Below, one piece after another: positions 34,301 through 47,605 of a stretch of DNA of 64,000 nt. The notes under the pieces were generated by a model. The model ran no database searches. It saw only the letters and a list, made by a program, of their open reading frames with translations, and was not told the origin of the DNA. The translations under genes were made by a program, and so were the position numbers. Origin of the DNA: Piezodorus guildinii (lineage: Eukaryota > Arthropoda > Insecta > Hemiptera > Pentatomidae); NCBI GenBank assembly GCA_023052935.1, contig CM041292.1:146072439-146136438 (forward strand), given 5' to 3'. Every line of letters starts with the position of its first letter. The stretch's first letter is position 1.

Positions 34301-37300
34301 CTTGGAGAAAGGTCAGTGTTGCAGCCAGTCTCTGTTTCTTATGTTCTCCTTATTCTTCTGTCAGGATTTTTGGAACCCACCGAACACAAACTTTGTGCTA
34401 ACCATGCTTCTTCACCACAATTTGATGCAACCAACTTCGTAAAATTTGGAAAAAATGTTCCGACAGTTCTGTAATCGTGAAACGATGGTTTTCACGATTT
34501 TTTTCATTGATCTGCATTGCAGGCCTACCACTGCAGTCCTCGCCCTGAACAATGGTAAGGCCATTTATAAATTCAATGCACCGCTGCCTTATTTGGCTTT
34601 CGCTCATTATCCCCTGACCTTAAATATCACAAAGCTAACGAGAAATTTCAATTGGTCTGTTGTTTCGAGCCAACAAAAACTGAATCACAGACTGCACTTC
34701 ACATGTGGTGGGATTTTCTATTGCAGTGCACATTTTAACAACTCACAGAGAGCAAAGTAAGGAATTTACAGTCTTCACGCTACAACAGTTGGATTAGTAT
34801 TGAATATAGGAACATTCAGAAACCAAGATTGCGGCATTATTCCCACCCACCGCAACGATAGGCCAAAACGTCTGATACTTTCTGGACAGCCCTCATAGCT
34901 CAGGACCATCATAAAAAAGATCAGTATCTGAAATTATTGTTTTTGAGTTTTCATAGCCAAAAATATGAGTACAAATAAATAAAATAATGAAATATTTGGT
35001 TGCTTATTCATCTAGACTGATTACTGACAAAGATAGTTCAGGATTTTTTAGTAATGGATGTGCATGTATAATCGTATTAATGATAGATTTTTCAAAAGTT
35101 AGTTACCTGTATAAAACACAGCTTCTATATCAGGATTGGGAGAATTTTCCATGAGTAAAAACTTTGCTTCAGACGTATAAAGAATTATTTTTGGGGTCTT
35201 TGCTCTAACAAGGGATATAAACCTAGATGCATAAATATACTTCTTCCAATGCTCAGGTGGTAGTGTTTCTAAGCTGTAAATAGAATCAGCTCCATCAGGA
35301 GGTACTGGGGGTGGTTCATCAGTAACTGGACACTTACGGCCCACCTTATAAATTACTATCTGTAACATAGGAAGTAAACCTCAACTTTAGCTTAATACAA
35401 ATAATTATTATACTTGGATTAAATTTGTTTTTATGATAGACTAACCCGCAATCCATCACTCGAAATTCTGCACACATCAGTAACTCTCTCTTCTGAACCT
35501 CTTTTCTTAAACAGTTCAACAGTTACCTCACCATTTTGTAAAATGCTTAAAACAGCATTTTTGGTTTTATGTCTTGTTGGCTGAAGTCTGTTAGAGCACA
35601 AAGGTTCTACCTCCAGCTTTTCTAAAATCAATGTCAAAATAAACATATCTTTAAGGAAACTTAATAAAAATTACTAAAAACGATATATATTTAACAAAAA
35701 TCCATATTTGTGGATGTAATACTTCAGAATAGATTAAAGAAGAGGCTACGTAGGGTTATTGTTAAACTTTTTAGTACCATAAAATTAATTATTAAACAAA
35801 CAATTCAGATTGGACAACTAATTCAGCAGATAATCAGAAAATCCTTTTAGAAAAGAAATGTAAGCAACATTTACAAGAATGCCATAGTAACCAAAAAATG
35901 AAAACTAGAAAGGGATAAGAATATAATTTCCCTTTAGCAATATATGTAAAAAAGACTAGGTTAACATTTTACAGAAGGTTCAAAACAATGAAAATTCTGA
36001 AGACTAGTGTTGTCAAAAATTACACTAAAACTGTTTCTTCTAGGAAGAAAACAGACTTGCTTGCTTGGTGTTATATATTTTCTTTTTATCTGATGACAGA
36101 AAAGTACCATAAGGTCTGTTGCCATCTCTTAACTTAAGTACTACTCACTATATTTTTTTTTTCTATACTTTTTTACATAGGATTGGAACTGAAGTAACAA
36201 TACTTGGGCTTGTATTGTTTTATGATAAAAGAATAATATTAAATCATTAAATTTTCCTCATTATCATTTAAAAATAAAAAATGCCACTCAGAAGAAATTT
36301 ATGTTAAATCTAAACTAATATTATAGACAATAATTAGTTCATTTATAAACCAAACCATATATTTTTATAACCAACCATTTTATAAATATTAAAACATTAA
36401 ATATATTGTACATAGTGCAAATATAATATACTTCATATTCTATCAAACAGAGTATCACCTATAATACTACTTTATACAGATTTTACACCTCTTATTACTT
36501 TAACTATGGATACATAAATTGAAAAAAAAAAGAAGGTATTTTTAATAAAAAAATATACAAACCTTCACTTTTTTCTGGAAAAACAGTTATTGAATGTTTG
36601 CTTTTCTTGTCAAAACATTTGGACCTTGGATTACCAAAAAAATCCAGTTTTTTTGAACCAGCAGAATCAGTATGAAGAAGTGATTGCTTGGTTTCTCCAT
36701 AATCAGAAGTTTTTTTGTTCGATCTATCTTCAGACCTAGAAAAAATAATTTAAAAAATGAATTGAGGACACATAAATAACAGTAAGCTGCTAATAAATAT
36801 TAGTGATTAAATATAACTCGGGAGAAATTTGACAGAAAGATCGTTATTCAAAGGTAACTTTTGTAAAGTTTAATTTAATATTATTTCAATAGAAACATAT
36901 GGACCATCCTTAGAGCTAAACATAAATCAGATAAGAGAGAGATAGATAGAGAGAGAGAGAGAGACATATTTATATAGCTTTGAGGAAATCCTTCATAAGT
37001 TGGCTTCAACTCAAAATTATTACATTTGAGATAGATATAGTAAATGAAAGTAAAATGACAAAATAAATTTTTATAAAAATTAGGGAAAGTAAATACATAA
37101 TTAAGATAAGAAACGGCACTCTGCTGCTCAAGCTATGATTTTAACTTGTTACACTTCATTGAGAATTCTGAGGAAATAAATAAACAATTGATTAACAATA
37201 GATGGGTATTCTAAAAGCAAATAGTTGAAAAAGTTAGCTGATATTTAATTTGTTTTCTCAACAGAGTGTCCCCCTAAGAACTCCATTTCAATAGGGTACG

Positions 37301-40300
37301 TTATGGACCACTCTACTATAAAAAATTATTTTTAATTTTGGCAGCAGAAAACTCCTCACTTTTTAAAATAATTTCCTGACTCTTTATTTCAAAGAATAGA
37401 ATAATTTAAATACATCAAATAAAATTTGAGAATTTTATTTTTATTAATTTTCAACTAAATACTAAAAGCTATAGACTAATCAAATCACAAATTAATTTAA
37501 AATTAAAATACAACCTTGATCGACATGAATTACTCCTAATTCCAGTATTATTCGTGCTCATTGTTCCCATTCCACTATCCATTGACAATCCTTCGATCTG
37601 CAACATAAGCATAAGATTTTGAAATTACACTTAGAAAACTATGAAGGTCATAACAGATATATAAAAGTTATTTGTTGATTTATTTTTGTAATTTTAAGAT
37701 CTTTAACAGCCAGCCTCTTACTTTTACTTTTCAATTAAAGAAAATAAATAATATTAATTAAATGTAAAATAGAAGAAATTAAATATATAATTATGTGAAT
37801 AAAAGAGAAAAATGAATTGACTTGACCAATAGTTTCAAAAGACATTCAAATCCTAATTCATTTACAAATAAATAATTAAGAACTGTTTTGTCATCTAGGT
37901 TTAAGATGTAGTCACAGAACACCTATGAAATATAAAACACATTCAAGTTGCCACACATCATATTAACATAAATTTAGAAAAGATTTATAAATATAGGAAA
38001 TTAATGAGACACTGATGGCTATTATATAAAAAGAACTGTAATCAATAAATTAAAAAAAATCACTTGACCAAATGAGTATATTATTTGCAAACAACTCATC
38101 CACAGTTGAATGTCTGATCAAGTTAAATCTGGTTAATCCTAAATTTTATGTCTGTTTATACTACACTACAAAATTAAGAAAATAAAATAAAATATTACAA
38201 ATTAAGAAATTTAATTTTAAAACCTTGATTAATTATTTCTACAAAATTCAAAGCTATAATAACATAATAATAACATTTGAATAAGTTTTGTCAATCTTGG
38301 CAACTTCATTCTTTATATTCTATGTATAAATTCATTCTCAAAAACTAATAGTTTTCTGGCAAATCTTGTAAATGTAAATAAAAATAAAAAGTAATAGTTG
38401 AACTGAAAACAATCAGAACGAATCAAGATATATTTTATACTCACTTTTTTCAATTGATGTTTCCTGGTTTTATTCTTTTTCATGAAGGGATGTTCTAAAA
38501 TTTCATCTAGCTGCATGCGCTCTCTGGGATTCTTTTTGAGTAGTTTATCAATTAAATCTTTTGCTTCGATACTAATTCTTGAAGGAACCTGGGAAAAACA
38601 AAAAAATTAAAATGGTATTTGGAAAGACTAAAAAATCCAAGAATTTCAAAATGTTAGTAAACTTTTAGACAAAACAATAGAATTACTTGACTTATTATTA
38701 TTATTTGACTCATAATAGAGATTATTTAACAATGCTAGATAATACAAATAATTTCAAGCTGTAATCGAAGATCATGAAGAGAAGCTGCTCGCCTTAAAAC
38801 CGTATGTTCTAGATAAACATGAAAAATTTAATGAGAGAAACACATCAATGATAAAAAAAGTATACATAAGAGTGTATATGTATACTTAATAGGGAACATA
38901 CTAATACTGAAATAAGAGGTAGTGATTAAAAATCTGATTTAATCCAGTAAATTTTCTGATTAAAAAAATGTGGTATCATGTGTCACAGTGTTTGTGGTAG
39001 TACTCCTCTGAAACAGCACGACCAATTTTTAAGTATATTTGGTAGGTACGAGAATCAGGTCCTAAAATATATTTCATATTGCTTGGTTATTCCAGTGTCT
39101 TTACACAAAACAATTTTTTTTTTTGTTTTGTTTTTTCATGAAATTGTTTTGTTTTTTCATAAAAAAAATACCTAAGACCAAAATTTTACCCTCTTTTTTT
39201 TATTATTTTTATATGAATGCGATTTTAGTATTTTTGTATGAACAATATCCAAATAATTTAAATGTTCATATTACAACAATCTGGTGCAGGCAAAACATGG
39301 ATTTCACTTACAGATTTCAGAGATCAAGAAACCACGATAAAAAATTAATCTCAAATAGACAAGCCACAACTTGAAAGAGATGTGTTATATATATAGCTTT
39401 TTTCAGTCAAATTCATAATTTTTTCAATCGAATTCATTTTGTTGGATTTTGTTTTTATTCGGTTATTACAAAACAATGAACCAATTACGAAGGTTCATTA
39501 TTGAAAATAATAAACCAAAAGCATTTATACTAGGCATTTTCATTATTTCCTTTTCTTTTCTTTCGATTTTCATTCTAAGAAAACAAGGTGGTCCCTAGCC
39601 TGTGCGATGTCAGGTACTCGTTAAAGATCCCTATCCTAATAAAACCTGGATAGGCAAAATTTAGGACTCCCACTGTAGCATCGTCCGATTAGCCATAGCA
39701 GCATAAAGTGACGTTAAATAAACAAACAAACATTCTAAGAAAATTTCATGTTTCCAGAACATCTTACATCTTTTTCTATCATCAATAATAACAGTGTTGT
39801 CAGATTATCATATATCATATAGCTTTTTTCAGTCAAATTCATAATTTTTTCAGTCAAATTCATAATTTTTTCAATCGAATTCATAATTTTTTCAGTCAAA
39901 TTCATAATTTTTTCAGTCAAATTCATAATTTTTTCAATCAAATTCATAATTTTTTCAGTCAATTTCATAATTTCTTGTACCCATTTTATACAGTCAATTT
40001 AATGAGGTTTTGCTACCAAGAACATAACATTTTTATTAAATCTTGTTGTTGTTTATCCATTTAACGTCACTTTATGTTACTGTGCTTAATCCGACGGTGC
40101 AGCGGGAGTCTTAAGTTTTGCCTATCCAGGTTTACTTAAGATAGGGATCTTTTACGAGTTCCACTTTTTAAATCTTTTAAGAGTCACCTGAGGTGCACAA
40201 ATACAGGACGATCTGCTGGTTTTGGACTTGCGACCTTAAGCATAGAAGGCTGTCATGCTAGCCACTACTCCACAGGTGACCCTCAATTAATTCAACAAAG

Positions 40301-43300
40301 TGTTTGAATCTGCCGGGTTTGAACCCGTGACCTTGGGCATATTAAACTTTAACACCTTGCTGAATGCATCCAGGGTCACCTGTGGAGTAGTGGCTAGCAT
40401 AACAGCCTATTTTAAAGGACGAAATAACCATGGATTTTTACTTCCTAAAAGCAAATATAGGGCCATCTACCAAGTATGAACTCGCTATCTAGTGGATAGA
40501 AGGATTTTATGCTAGTTTGCATACCACTGCGCCACAGGTGACCCTCAATGCATTCAAGAAGGTGTTCGAGTCTGCCAGGTTTGAACCCTTGACCTTGGAC
40601 AGAATGCATAAAGGTTCACCTGTGGATTAGTGACTAGGCATAACAGCTCTCTATGCTTAAGGTCGCACGTTCAAAACCAGCAGATGGCCCTATAAAGCAA
40701 ATATACGAATCTGCGACCTTAAGCATAGAGAGCCTGTTATGGGTAGAGACTACTCCACAGGTGAACCTTTATTCATTCTAAAAGGTGTTAAGGACTAATA
40801 TGTCCAATGTCAAGGGTTCAAACCCGGCAGATTCAATCATCTTCTTGAATGCATTGAGGGTCACCTCTGACGAAGTGGCTAGCATAACCTTGGTAGCAAA
40901 ACCTCATTAAATTGACTGTATAAAATGGGTACAAGAAATTATGAATTGACTGAATAAATTATGAATTTGACTGAAAAAATTATGAATTTGACTGAAAATT
41001 ATGAATCTGATGAAAAAATTATGAATTTGACTGAAAAAATTATGAATTTGACTGAAAAAAGCTATATGATATATGATAATCTGACAACACTGTTATTATT
41101 GATGATAGAGAAAAGATGTAAGATGTTCTGGAATCATGAAATTTTCTTAGAATGAAAATCGAAAGAAAAGAAAAGGAAATAATGAAAATGCCTAGTATAA
41201 ATGCTTTTGGTTTATTATTTTCAATAATGAACCTTCGTAATTGGTTCATTGTTTTGTAATAACCGAATAAAAATAAAATCCATTAGTCTGCTGTACAAAT
41301 AATAAATAAATGCATTCCAAACATTTTTGTTATTCAATAGAGAATTAAATTTCCTACAAAAAGAATCATTGAAATCGGTTTAGAAATAGCAGAGATATAG
41401 CCTTTTGAAATTAGCAGTGGTGATATACCATTTCTTTGAATTATTTATTGTTTTTTATATTAGTTAATTGCCTATAAACAGTTATCCCCCAATATAGTTA
41501 TTAGGAAATAATAAACCATTGAATAATAATTTGCAGATTTTTTTTTTTTAATCTATGTTTGATTTATTACCTCATAGTCTGCCATAACAACTTTGGTTAA
41601 AGTGCTCTTCACAGCATCCGTGTCAAACGGTGGTTTCCCAACAAGCAAGGTATAAAGCATGCAACCTAAACCCCAAACATCAGCTTCTAGTCCATGGCTG
41701 CTCCTAGTAGCAACCTGAAAATAATATAGATCATATGTGAATTCTCGTGTTTATATTAATAGTCAAGTTCATTAGCTGAAAGGAAGGAAGTGAAATTTAA
41801 CTTAAATGAAACTTAGTGACTAACTTCAAAGCAGAGTAAGATGCTAAAGGCTTTTTCTACATTAAGAATGACAAAGAGAAGTAACTTATGCAATTCAGTA
41901 AGGAATAAACAGTCTCCACTAATGATGAAATTGTTCTATAGTAGAGTAAGGTATTGGGGAAAAGGATTGGTGATCTTAAATGAAGAGAGTATAGCATAGC
42001 ATCAGATAGAGCAATTCAAAACAAGTTTTTCTAGAGTTTTAATTATTATTGACAAAGAGGGAACAGAGCAGGATATCTGTTTTCTCCCCCAACTTCATAA
42101 CAATCTATTTAAAAAAACAATAACTATATATTATGACAAATACTATGTAAAAAGCAATAATAAAATGTATTATAATATAATTTGAAATAAAATTTACCTC
42201 AGGTGAAATATAATTTGGTGTACCACACATGGTCATGTGTTTCTCATCAGGTCGAGATAGTTGCGTAGCCAGACCAAAATCAGCAATTTTCTGAAATAAT
42301 ATTTACTTACTGTTTATTTATAGATGTAAATTTTCTTTTAAATAATGGATTATCTGATATATATTGATGCTTAGAATCTATAATGAATGATTATTACTTA
42401 CGATCTGCATATCCTTTGTTAGAAGTAAGTTAGCCAAAGACATATCTCGGTGTATAATGTTATGAGAATGTAGATATAAAAGACCTTCCACAACTTGAGA
42501 CAGTATATGTGCCACTAAAACAATTAGTTTAATTATTAAATTAATAAGCTAAAACAGATACTAATAGATTTTAATATTTTAAATTAAAAACTGAGTTCAA
42601 ATTTCGAGGATAAAAATAAAAACCCATAAATTCTCTTTTAATATATATAATTAAAAAGTCATGAGCTGTTAAAATTCTAAAATAGTAAATGTCGAGGATA
42701 TTTATCCACAAAAACCAAGTGACAATACTTAGTGCTTAACCATTAGATTAATTTCTGCTTCCTTTCAATAATCCTAATGTTATCATTTAATCATGCCATT
42801 GAGTAAAAACTACTTTCAATTAGAACCCTGACCTGCATAGACCACTTGAATGCCCTTTGAAATAAATTATGGGAATTCTTCAAAACTTTTAGAAATCTAA
42901 ATTATCAACTTACAGTAATGTAATATTGGAACATGTACCCCTAAAACTCTTGAAGGGTCTTGGGCTCGGTACATACATAAAGATTCGTACTGTTTCTAGT
43001 TCGTGCAATGAGGGGGTTAGGACAAGATCACACTCAGCTGTTGGAATACTTTTCCATAAAAGACATGTTCCAGAATAAAAATGAATGACGAACTAATAAC
43101 AATAAATATAAAACAGTCAATAAAAGGGCCAGGTAGTCAAGATAGTAAAAAACTAATTATTGAATTATTCTTAACAACAAATCATTCCATATGGCATGTA
43201 CAATAAACATCTTTAACATCGGTAATCAGCCCAAGAAAGAACATGTTTGGAGCAAAAAATCAAAGAGCAAGCTGTTTCTGATTTATAGTTCCAGAAATTC

Positions 43301-46276
43301 AAAACTTGCCAAGTCATTGTTGAGAAGAGAGGGTTCCAAAATACATCACTCCACATGGAACCTCTGCAGGATTTTATCGAGGCAGCTCCAATAAAAGATA
43401 CTAAAAATTAGCAGTTCTCCAATCTACCATGGATTTACTATTGTAAATCATGGGCTGCATAACTAAGGAAAAACTTATTGCATAATGCATAAAAGCAGTG
43501 TATTATACCTCTATAATACTATTCTTATTTGCAGGAAAAAAATTAACCTCAAACACTATTTTTGATTTTTTCTCCTTTAATTATTGATAAATGAATTGTG
43601 TATTTCATAATTAATCATTTTTTTTATGAATTCTAACAACAAGAAATGATTAATTATAATGAATAAACAACCTTAAAGGTACTATAAAGAAATTTTTAAA
43701 AAATTGGGATTTAAGCTCTGCCAATGAGATATTACCTACATAAAAATTATTTCAATGAGAATAAAACCTACTGAACCTATTGAAGCCAATTACTTTTACA
43801 TTAATACATTAACTTAAAACAAAATTTGAACAAAAACAAGAAAATCACAAAAAGCAGTAAAATTGTCATTCAGGTACTCCAATTTTAACGAAAAAATTGC
43901 TCTAATATCCCAAACAAATACCTATCTTAAATAAAAAGACTTAAACAGCCTGTCTATTTTGTGAGACTCAACAGAGATTTGTACTGTTTCAAAGACAACA
44001 GCTGTCAAAGGAAGTGATTAGGCCTAGATGACGCTAAGCCATCAGGTTTATCCCTATTTTTTGGATAGCCACTTTACAGAGGCTGGATTTGCCCCAGGAG
44101 GGTCTCCACTCCAACCCCATGGAATAAAAAATTTTGCCACAGCCAGGGTTCGAACCTGGGATCTGGAGAACAGTAGATTAGTGCTCTATCCTCTGGTCCA
44201 CGGTAATCCCGTCATTCTTTCCTCTGTTCAACTAAATCGAAGGACACCACCCACTGAAGCTGTCTTGGCTTCAAAATTAAATTTAATAATTTAATCACAA
44301 CAATATTAAGTATATACAATTTAAAATACATACCTTCCGCTTCAGATATAATGACAGGATTATTCTTGATATATCGTTGTAATTCACCATTAACTGCCAA
44401 CTCTAATACAAGATATACATAGTCAAGATCTTCAAAAAATGTGTAAAGTTCTAAAATAGATGGATGTTTAAGGCGAGAATGTATAGCCACTTCTTGCCTC
44501 ACTCTATTAACCATCCCATTAGAAGCCATCAACTTCTTATCAATCTAAAAAAAAAAAAAAAATATTGAAATATATTGAAGATTAAATAGTTGACTGGGTG
44601 ATAAATATAAGGATGAGATGGTTCGGAAGGTGGACTGCCACCAGGCTCATCTCATCCTTCATAATTAAATATACCTACATATAAAAATTAGAAACAAATT
44701 CTTTTACAATAATTATCTATGGAATTATTCGGGATTATAATAACATATGTACTTAGGAAAACGATTTGATTCAGTTTAATCTTTTAACAGATCAGAAAGA
44801 CAAAAACAACTTATTTAAAAAAAAAATAATGTTGACATTACGAAAATGTTCTTCTATAGTTTTCACTTAACTTATATACCTCAACAGAAGTAGTAGTTAC
44901 TCTTAAACTTGAAGAAGTCAAATCATATAAAGTATTGCATCAATAACAGAACTGTAACAGTTTTTAAAAAAACTCTTTATTACTAGATAGTCTACATCTC
45001 TGTACATTGAGCTACTTCATATCTAAAAACGAACTTTCACTAGTACTACCGGTTACAGTTTATTACTGCTACAACTGAAAAGAAAGGGTCATATCATATA
45101 CTTTATGCTGCATTCTGACCAATCCAGATCAAGTCTGATATTAAACATTACTACTACATTCAGTTATCTAATCAAGTAGTACAAGTTTTAGGATAAGCCT
45201 AGTGTAAAGGACAAAATAAAATGTAAACAAAACTATAGCCAATCAATTTTGTAAGATTGAATAATGCATTTCAGATATAATACTTATTTAAAAAAGTATT
45301 TTTAAATAAGAGTTTCAAATAAAAATCTGATTTTGGTAACTTTTCATCAGCTACAAATGTGCGCTTGTTAGGTATTTATGCAATGTAATTCCTGCGCAAA
45401 AATTTTGATTTGGCAAATCAAGGGCTGGGTTGAAAGTTGACTACTTAGTCAAATATTACAGTGACATTGGCAACCAACATCCTTCTGTTCGCAGATGTCC
45501 TGTTATCATTATTAATTAATGAAATCAAACATGTAAAATTGGACAATGGTTGAAATTTATATTGGAACTATTTGAGGGTAGTTCTTCCTCTGACAACAGG
45601 TAGTTAATACCAAGTCATTATGAAGTTTTGTCATCCTTGTTTACATATCTGATTCTTTCACAACTTATTCCAATGTCAAATTCAAGAAATGGATTCATAT
45701 ACATAAAATGGGTATATAATAGGTATAATTAGAAAAACATAGCCCATATGTATAAGGATGAGGGGAGAGATGGCTGCCATAGTAACAGTTCGAATAAAAA
45801 CACAAACAAGGATGAAAATCATCTCCAGCCATTAAGGAGGATAGTACCAGCAAAGAAAACTTTTCTAACACATTCAACGTTCTAAAACATTTAAATAATT
45901 TTTTCACCATTATCATAAACAGAAACAAAAATAGTACAAATCCTACAAAAGAGTTATTAATAAACTTAAGTTTATATATTAAACAACACACTAAATTTTC
46001 AAATTTATTCTCATAAAATATGAATTACTTCCATTAATTATCATTCAATAATATCCTTACCATTTTTATGGCAACTTCCATCGAGGTTTTAACACACCTA
46101 GCTCTATAAACGCTGGCAAAACCACCTTTCCCAAGAAGATTCATCACTTCATAATCCTAAAATTTGGCATAAAATGAATAATCAAAGTACAATTTATCAA
46201 TATTGATAACAATCAAAATTAAAATTACCTCGATTTTTTCCCCAAAACTTGACGGGACAAGTTTTGGGGGACGCAT
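31307..46276 (-). CDS. PLK4: Polo-like kinase 4 / SAK, complete, 15 coding exons, 712 aa
   Basis: Serine/threonine kinase that starts centriole duplication. Exons: 46229-46276, 46061-46156, 44334-44544, 42402-42514, 42198-42290, 41571-41714, 38445-38588, 37515-37597, 36563-36735, 35446-35621, 35107-35359, 33579-33709, 32746-32892, 32027-32140, 31307-31519. All phases fit with no break. Kinase: Gly loop [11 protein letters not shown] (23-33), Lys47 in [16 protein letters not shown] (Asp142), DFG (160-162), activation segment [15 protein letters not shown] with Thr176 at the autophosphorylated position. A DSGMGT motif (290-295) fits the Slimb/beta-TrCP degron placed just after the kinase. The cryptic polo-box pair spans about 375-600 ([40 protein letters not shown]), the third polo box about 637-705 ([11 protein letters not shown]). 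The linker is short compared with the human enzyme (970 aa). Introns carry a 1.8 kb palindrome, a mariner relic and a SINE. Confidence 0.96.
33990..34905 (-). pseudogene. Decayed mariner-family transposase in PLK4 intron 11
   Basis: On the minus strand one end reads GGGCTGTCCAGAAAGTATCA (near 34897), a mariner-type terminal repeat. This is followed by [14 protein letters not shown], a linker, then [13 protein letters not shown] (HTH region), a WVPKIL-type piece, and HHVLTRDETW-like remnants, broken by stops and frameshifts. The catalytic C-terminus and the second terminal repeat are not evident. It is in the same orientation as PLK4. Confidence 0.7.
36933..36965. repeat. (GA)n microsatellite
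   Basis: GA/GATA units in PLK4 intron 8 (between exons 8 and 9). Confidence 0.85.
39584..39730 (+). mobile_element. 5'-truncated SINE family 1 copy in the left arm of the palindrome
   Basis: It begins in the body (AAGGTGGTCCCTAGCC) and ends with the AAATAAACAAACAAA tail. The 13-bp duplication CATTCTAAGAAAA flanks it (39571-39583 and 39731-39743). The right arm has the empty site near 41145, so the SINE came after the palindrome formed. Confidence 0.9.
39838..39971. repeat. 21-bp tandem repeat, left arm
   Basis: About six to seven units of CATAATTTTTTCAGTCAAATT with a variant (CAATCGAATT). The ORF made of repeated MNLTEKI units is a product of the array, not a gene. Confidence 0.9.
40040..40880. 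repeat. Alternating-orientation array of tRNA-SINE heads (palindrome spacer)
   Basis: Head units of the form GGTCACCTGTGGAGTAGTGG CTAGCATAACAG occur on plus near 40374, 40613 and 40858, and on minus near 40280, 40545 and 40765. B-box-like GGGTTCAAACCCG or its complement occurs near 40315, 40577 and 40815. A minus-strand SINE body fragment starts at about 40050. Neighbouring units face each other, so the spacer itself can fold into several smaller hairpins. Confidence 0.8.
40938..41062. repeat. 21-bp tandem repeat, right arm
   Basis: About six units of AATTATGAATTTGACTGAAAA, the complement of the left-arm array, with one shortened and one variant unit. Unit number and variants differ between arms. 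Confidence 0.9.
44035..44216 (-). mobile_element. tRNA-derived SINE, family 2
   Basis: On the minus strand a tRNA-like head starts GGATTACCGTGGACCAGAGG, with A-box-like GGATAGAGCAC and a perfect B box GGTTCGAACCC (about 44145-44158). It is followed by a body with CCATGGGGTTGGAGTGGAG. The acceptor arm does not pair, so this is not a working tRNA gene. In PLK4 intron 3, sense to the gene. Confidence 0.7.
44545..46060. other. PLK4 intron 2
   Basis: AT-rich, with a small hairpin (GGATGAGATG...CATCTCATCC, 44612-44660). Nothing else recognised. Confidence 0.5.
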
Positions 46277-46734
46277 TTTCGAATGAGTATAAATAATAGA
46301 CGCCTAAAAGAAACAGATCACAGCGAAATGTTTGGTTAAATTCATCCGACACATTTTTTTGACAACTTAATTCTTTTTAATTAGTAAATAAACAGAAGTG
46401 CAGGTTATATTGCAAATTGGCGCCAATTTCCAAACCAAAGAGGACCGATATCTTAGCTCTAAACTTAGCGAAGTCGATGGATATATCTCTCGAACTTAAT
46501 TAACTCAAAATTGTCTAACTTTTAGTAGTTTTATAATTAAATGATTATAGACTCCAGACTATCGAAGTTATAGCATCTGCTTCTTCAAGAAATTTTCATT
46601 TCACCCTATCCTAAGTTTCGTTGTTGTACAACTTGGCTAGTGGCGATATTAGACCGTTTAGGCTACCAAATCCAAAATTAAATATTAAAATGGAAACATG
46701 AGGATGGAAAACAAAAATTAATGACGACTTTTTT

Positions 46735-47605
46735 ACTTTCACTTACTATATATAGTAAGGGGAAGTATTGCGAACGTGAAAATTTTCGAATTCCAGTTTT
46801 CAACGGAAATACACGTTTTAGGGTCCCCTGAGTCCAAATAACCAATTCCCGCAAAAAGGTCTGTGTGTGTGTGTGTCTGTGGTAACTCCCGGGCGGAAAC
46901 GGTAAGTCCTATGAAACTGAAATTTCATATTTAAGACAACTATACGCCCGAGACGTGACAAAACTTTTTTCATCAAAATGAGCCTACCAGAAGAGGCACT
47001 TTATACCATGCATTTTGCACCTTTTTTCGATTTTCTCAAAAACGGTTCCGACGATTTTGATTAAACTCGCTATATCGATGTAAAATTTAATGGGCTTTAA
47101 TATCATGTAGGTTTTATTTAGATAAAAATGGTCTGACAGGGCTTAAATGCCGATATTTTAAATTTTCTTCCCTAAAGTACCTTTAATTTTGTAGATTCAA
47201 TAATAATAACTAGATTATCTTGTTAACGCTGATGAAAAACTGGTAAATATATAAATTGAATAAATTCGATACCCAACTAAAGGAGAAAACAGAAAAAATA
47301 TTTTTTTAATGCAATTTTTTGTTTTTGAACATAAGAGCAGTAATATACATGTATGATATACCGTTGGAAAGCTAAAGATTTTAGAAAAATTATCATCTCA
47401 TACACAAGCTTTTAAAAGTTATTGGAGAGTGATGAAAAGAATATAAAGCTTACTGATTATTTAAGATAATAATATAATTGATTTTTTAATAAAACACATG
47501 TTTCTATAGAAATTTAATTTGATTAATTCCTTAATAATTTCGCGTATTTTTTAACTGTATTTGAAAATTCTTTCATTGATTTTAAAAATTTAGGTAAGTG
47601 AAAGT
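46735..47605 (-). mobile_element. 0.9 kb ACTTTCACTTAC element, copy 2, between PLK4 and FRA10AC1
   Basis: Same ends and interior as 17675-18572 in reverse orientation, including the (GT)n array and the outer block CGTGTGTTGCCCGCACCAG after 47605. It takes up over a third of the 2.4 kb shared promoter interval. Confidence 0.8.

Larger units (their letters stand above)
39440..41282. repeat. 1.8 kb palindromic element in PLK4 intron 6
   Basis: The left arm (about 39440-40020) and right arm (about 40887-41282) are near-identical in reverse complement. Examples: GAACCAATTACGAAGGTTCA near 39478 against the same sequence inverted near 41229; CCAAAAGCATTTATACTAGG against its complement near 41190; GTACCCATTTTATACAGTC near 39976 against its complement near 40916. 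Each arm carries a 21-bp tandem array. The left arm also has a later SINE insertion. The spacer is an array of tRNA-SINE heads. No transposase is visible. Confidence 0.85.

Noticed and set aside
34150..34760. Plus-strand ORFs with several cysteines
   Set aside because: They are antisense to the mariner relic, whose motifs read on the minus strand.
39735..39968. ORF of repeated MNLTEKI units, also at 40961-41155
   Set aside because: It is a translation of a 21-bp tandem array with no stop; no start context, splice sites or non-repeat coding sequence.
44140..44216. tRNA gene on the minus strand
   Set aside because: A and B boxes are good, but the acceptor and anticodon arms do not pair and the sequence runs straight into a SINE body.
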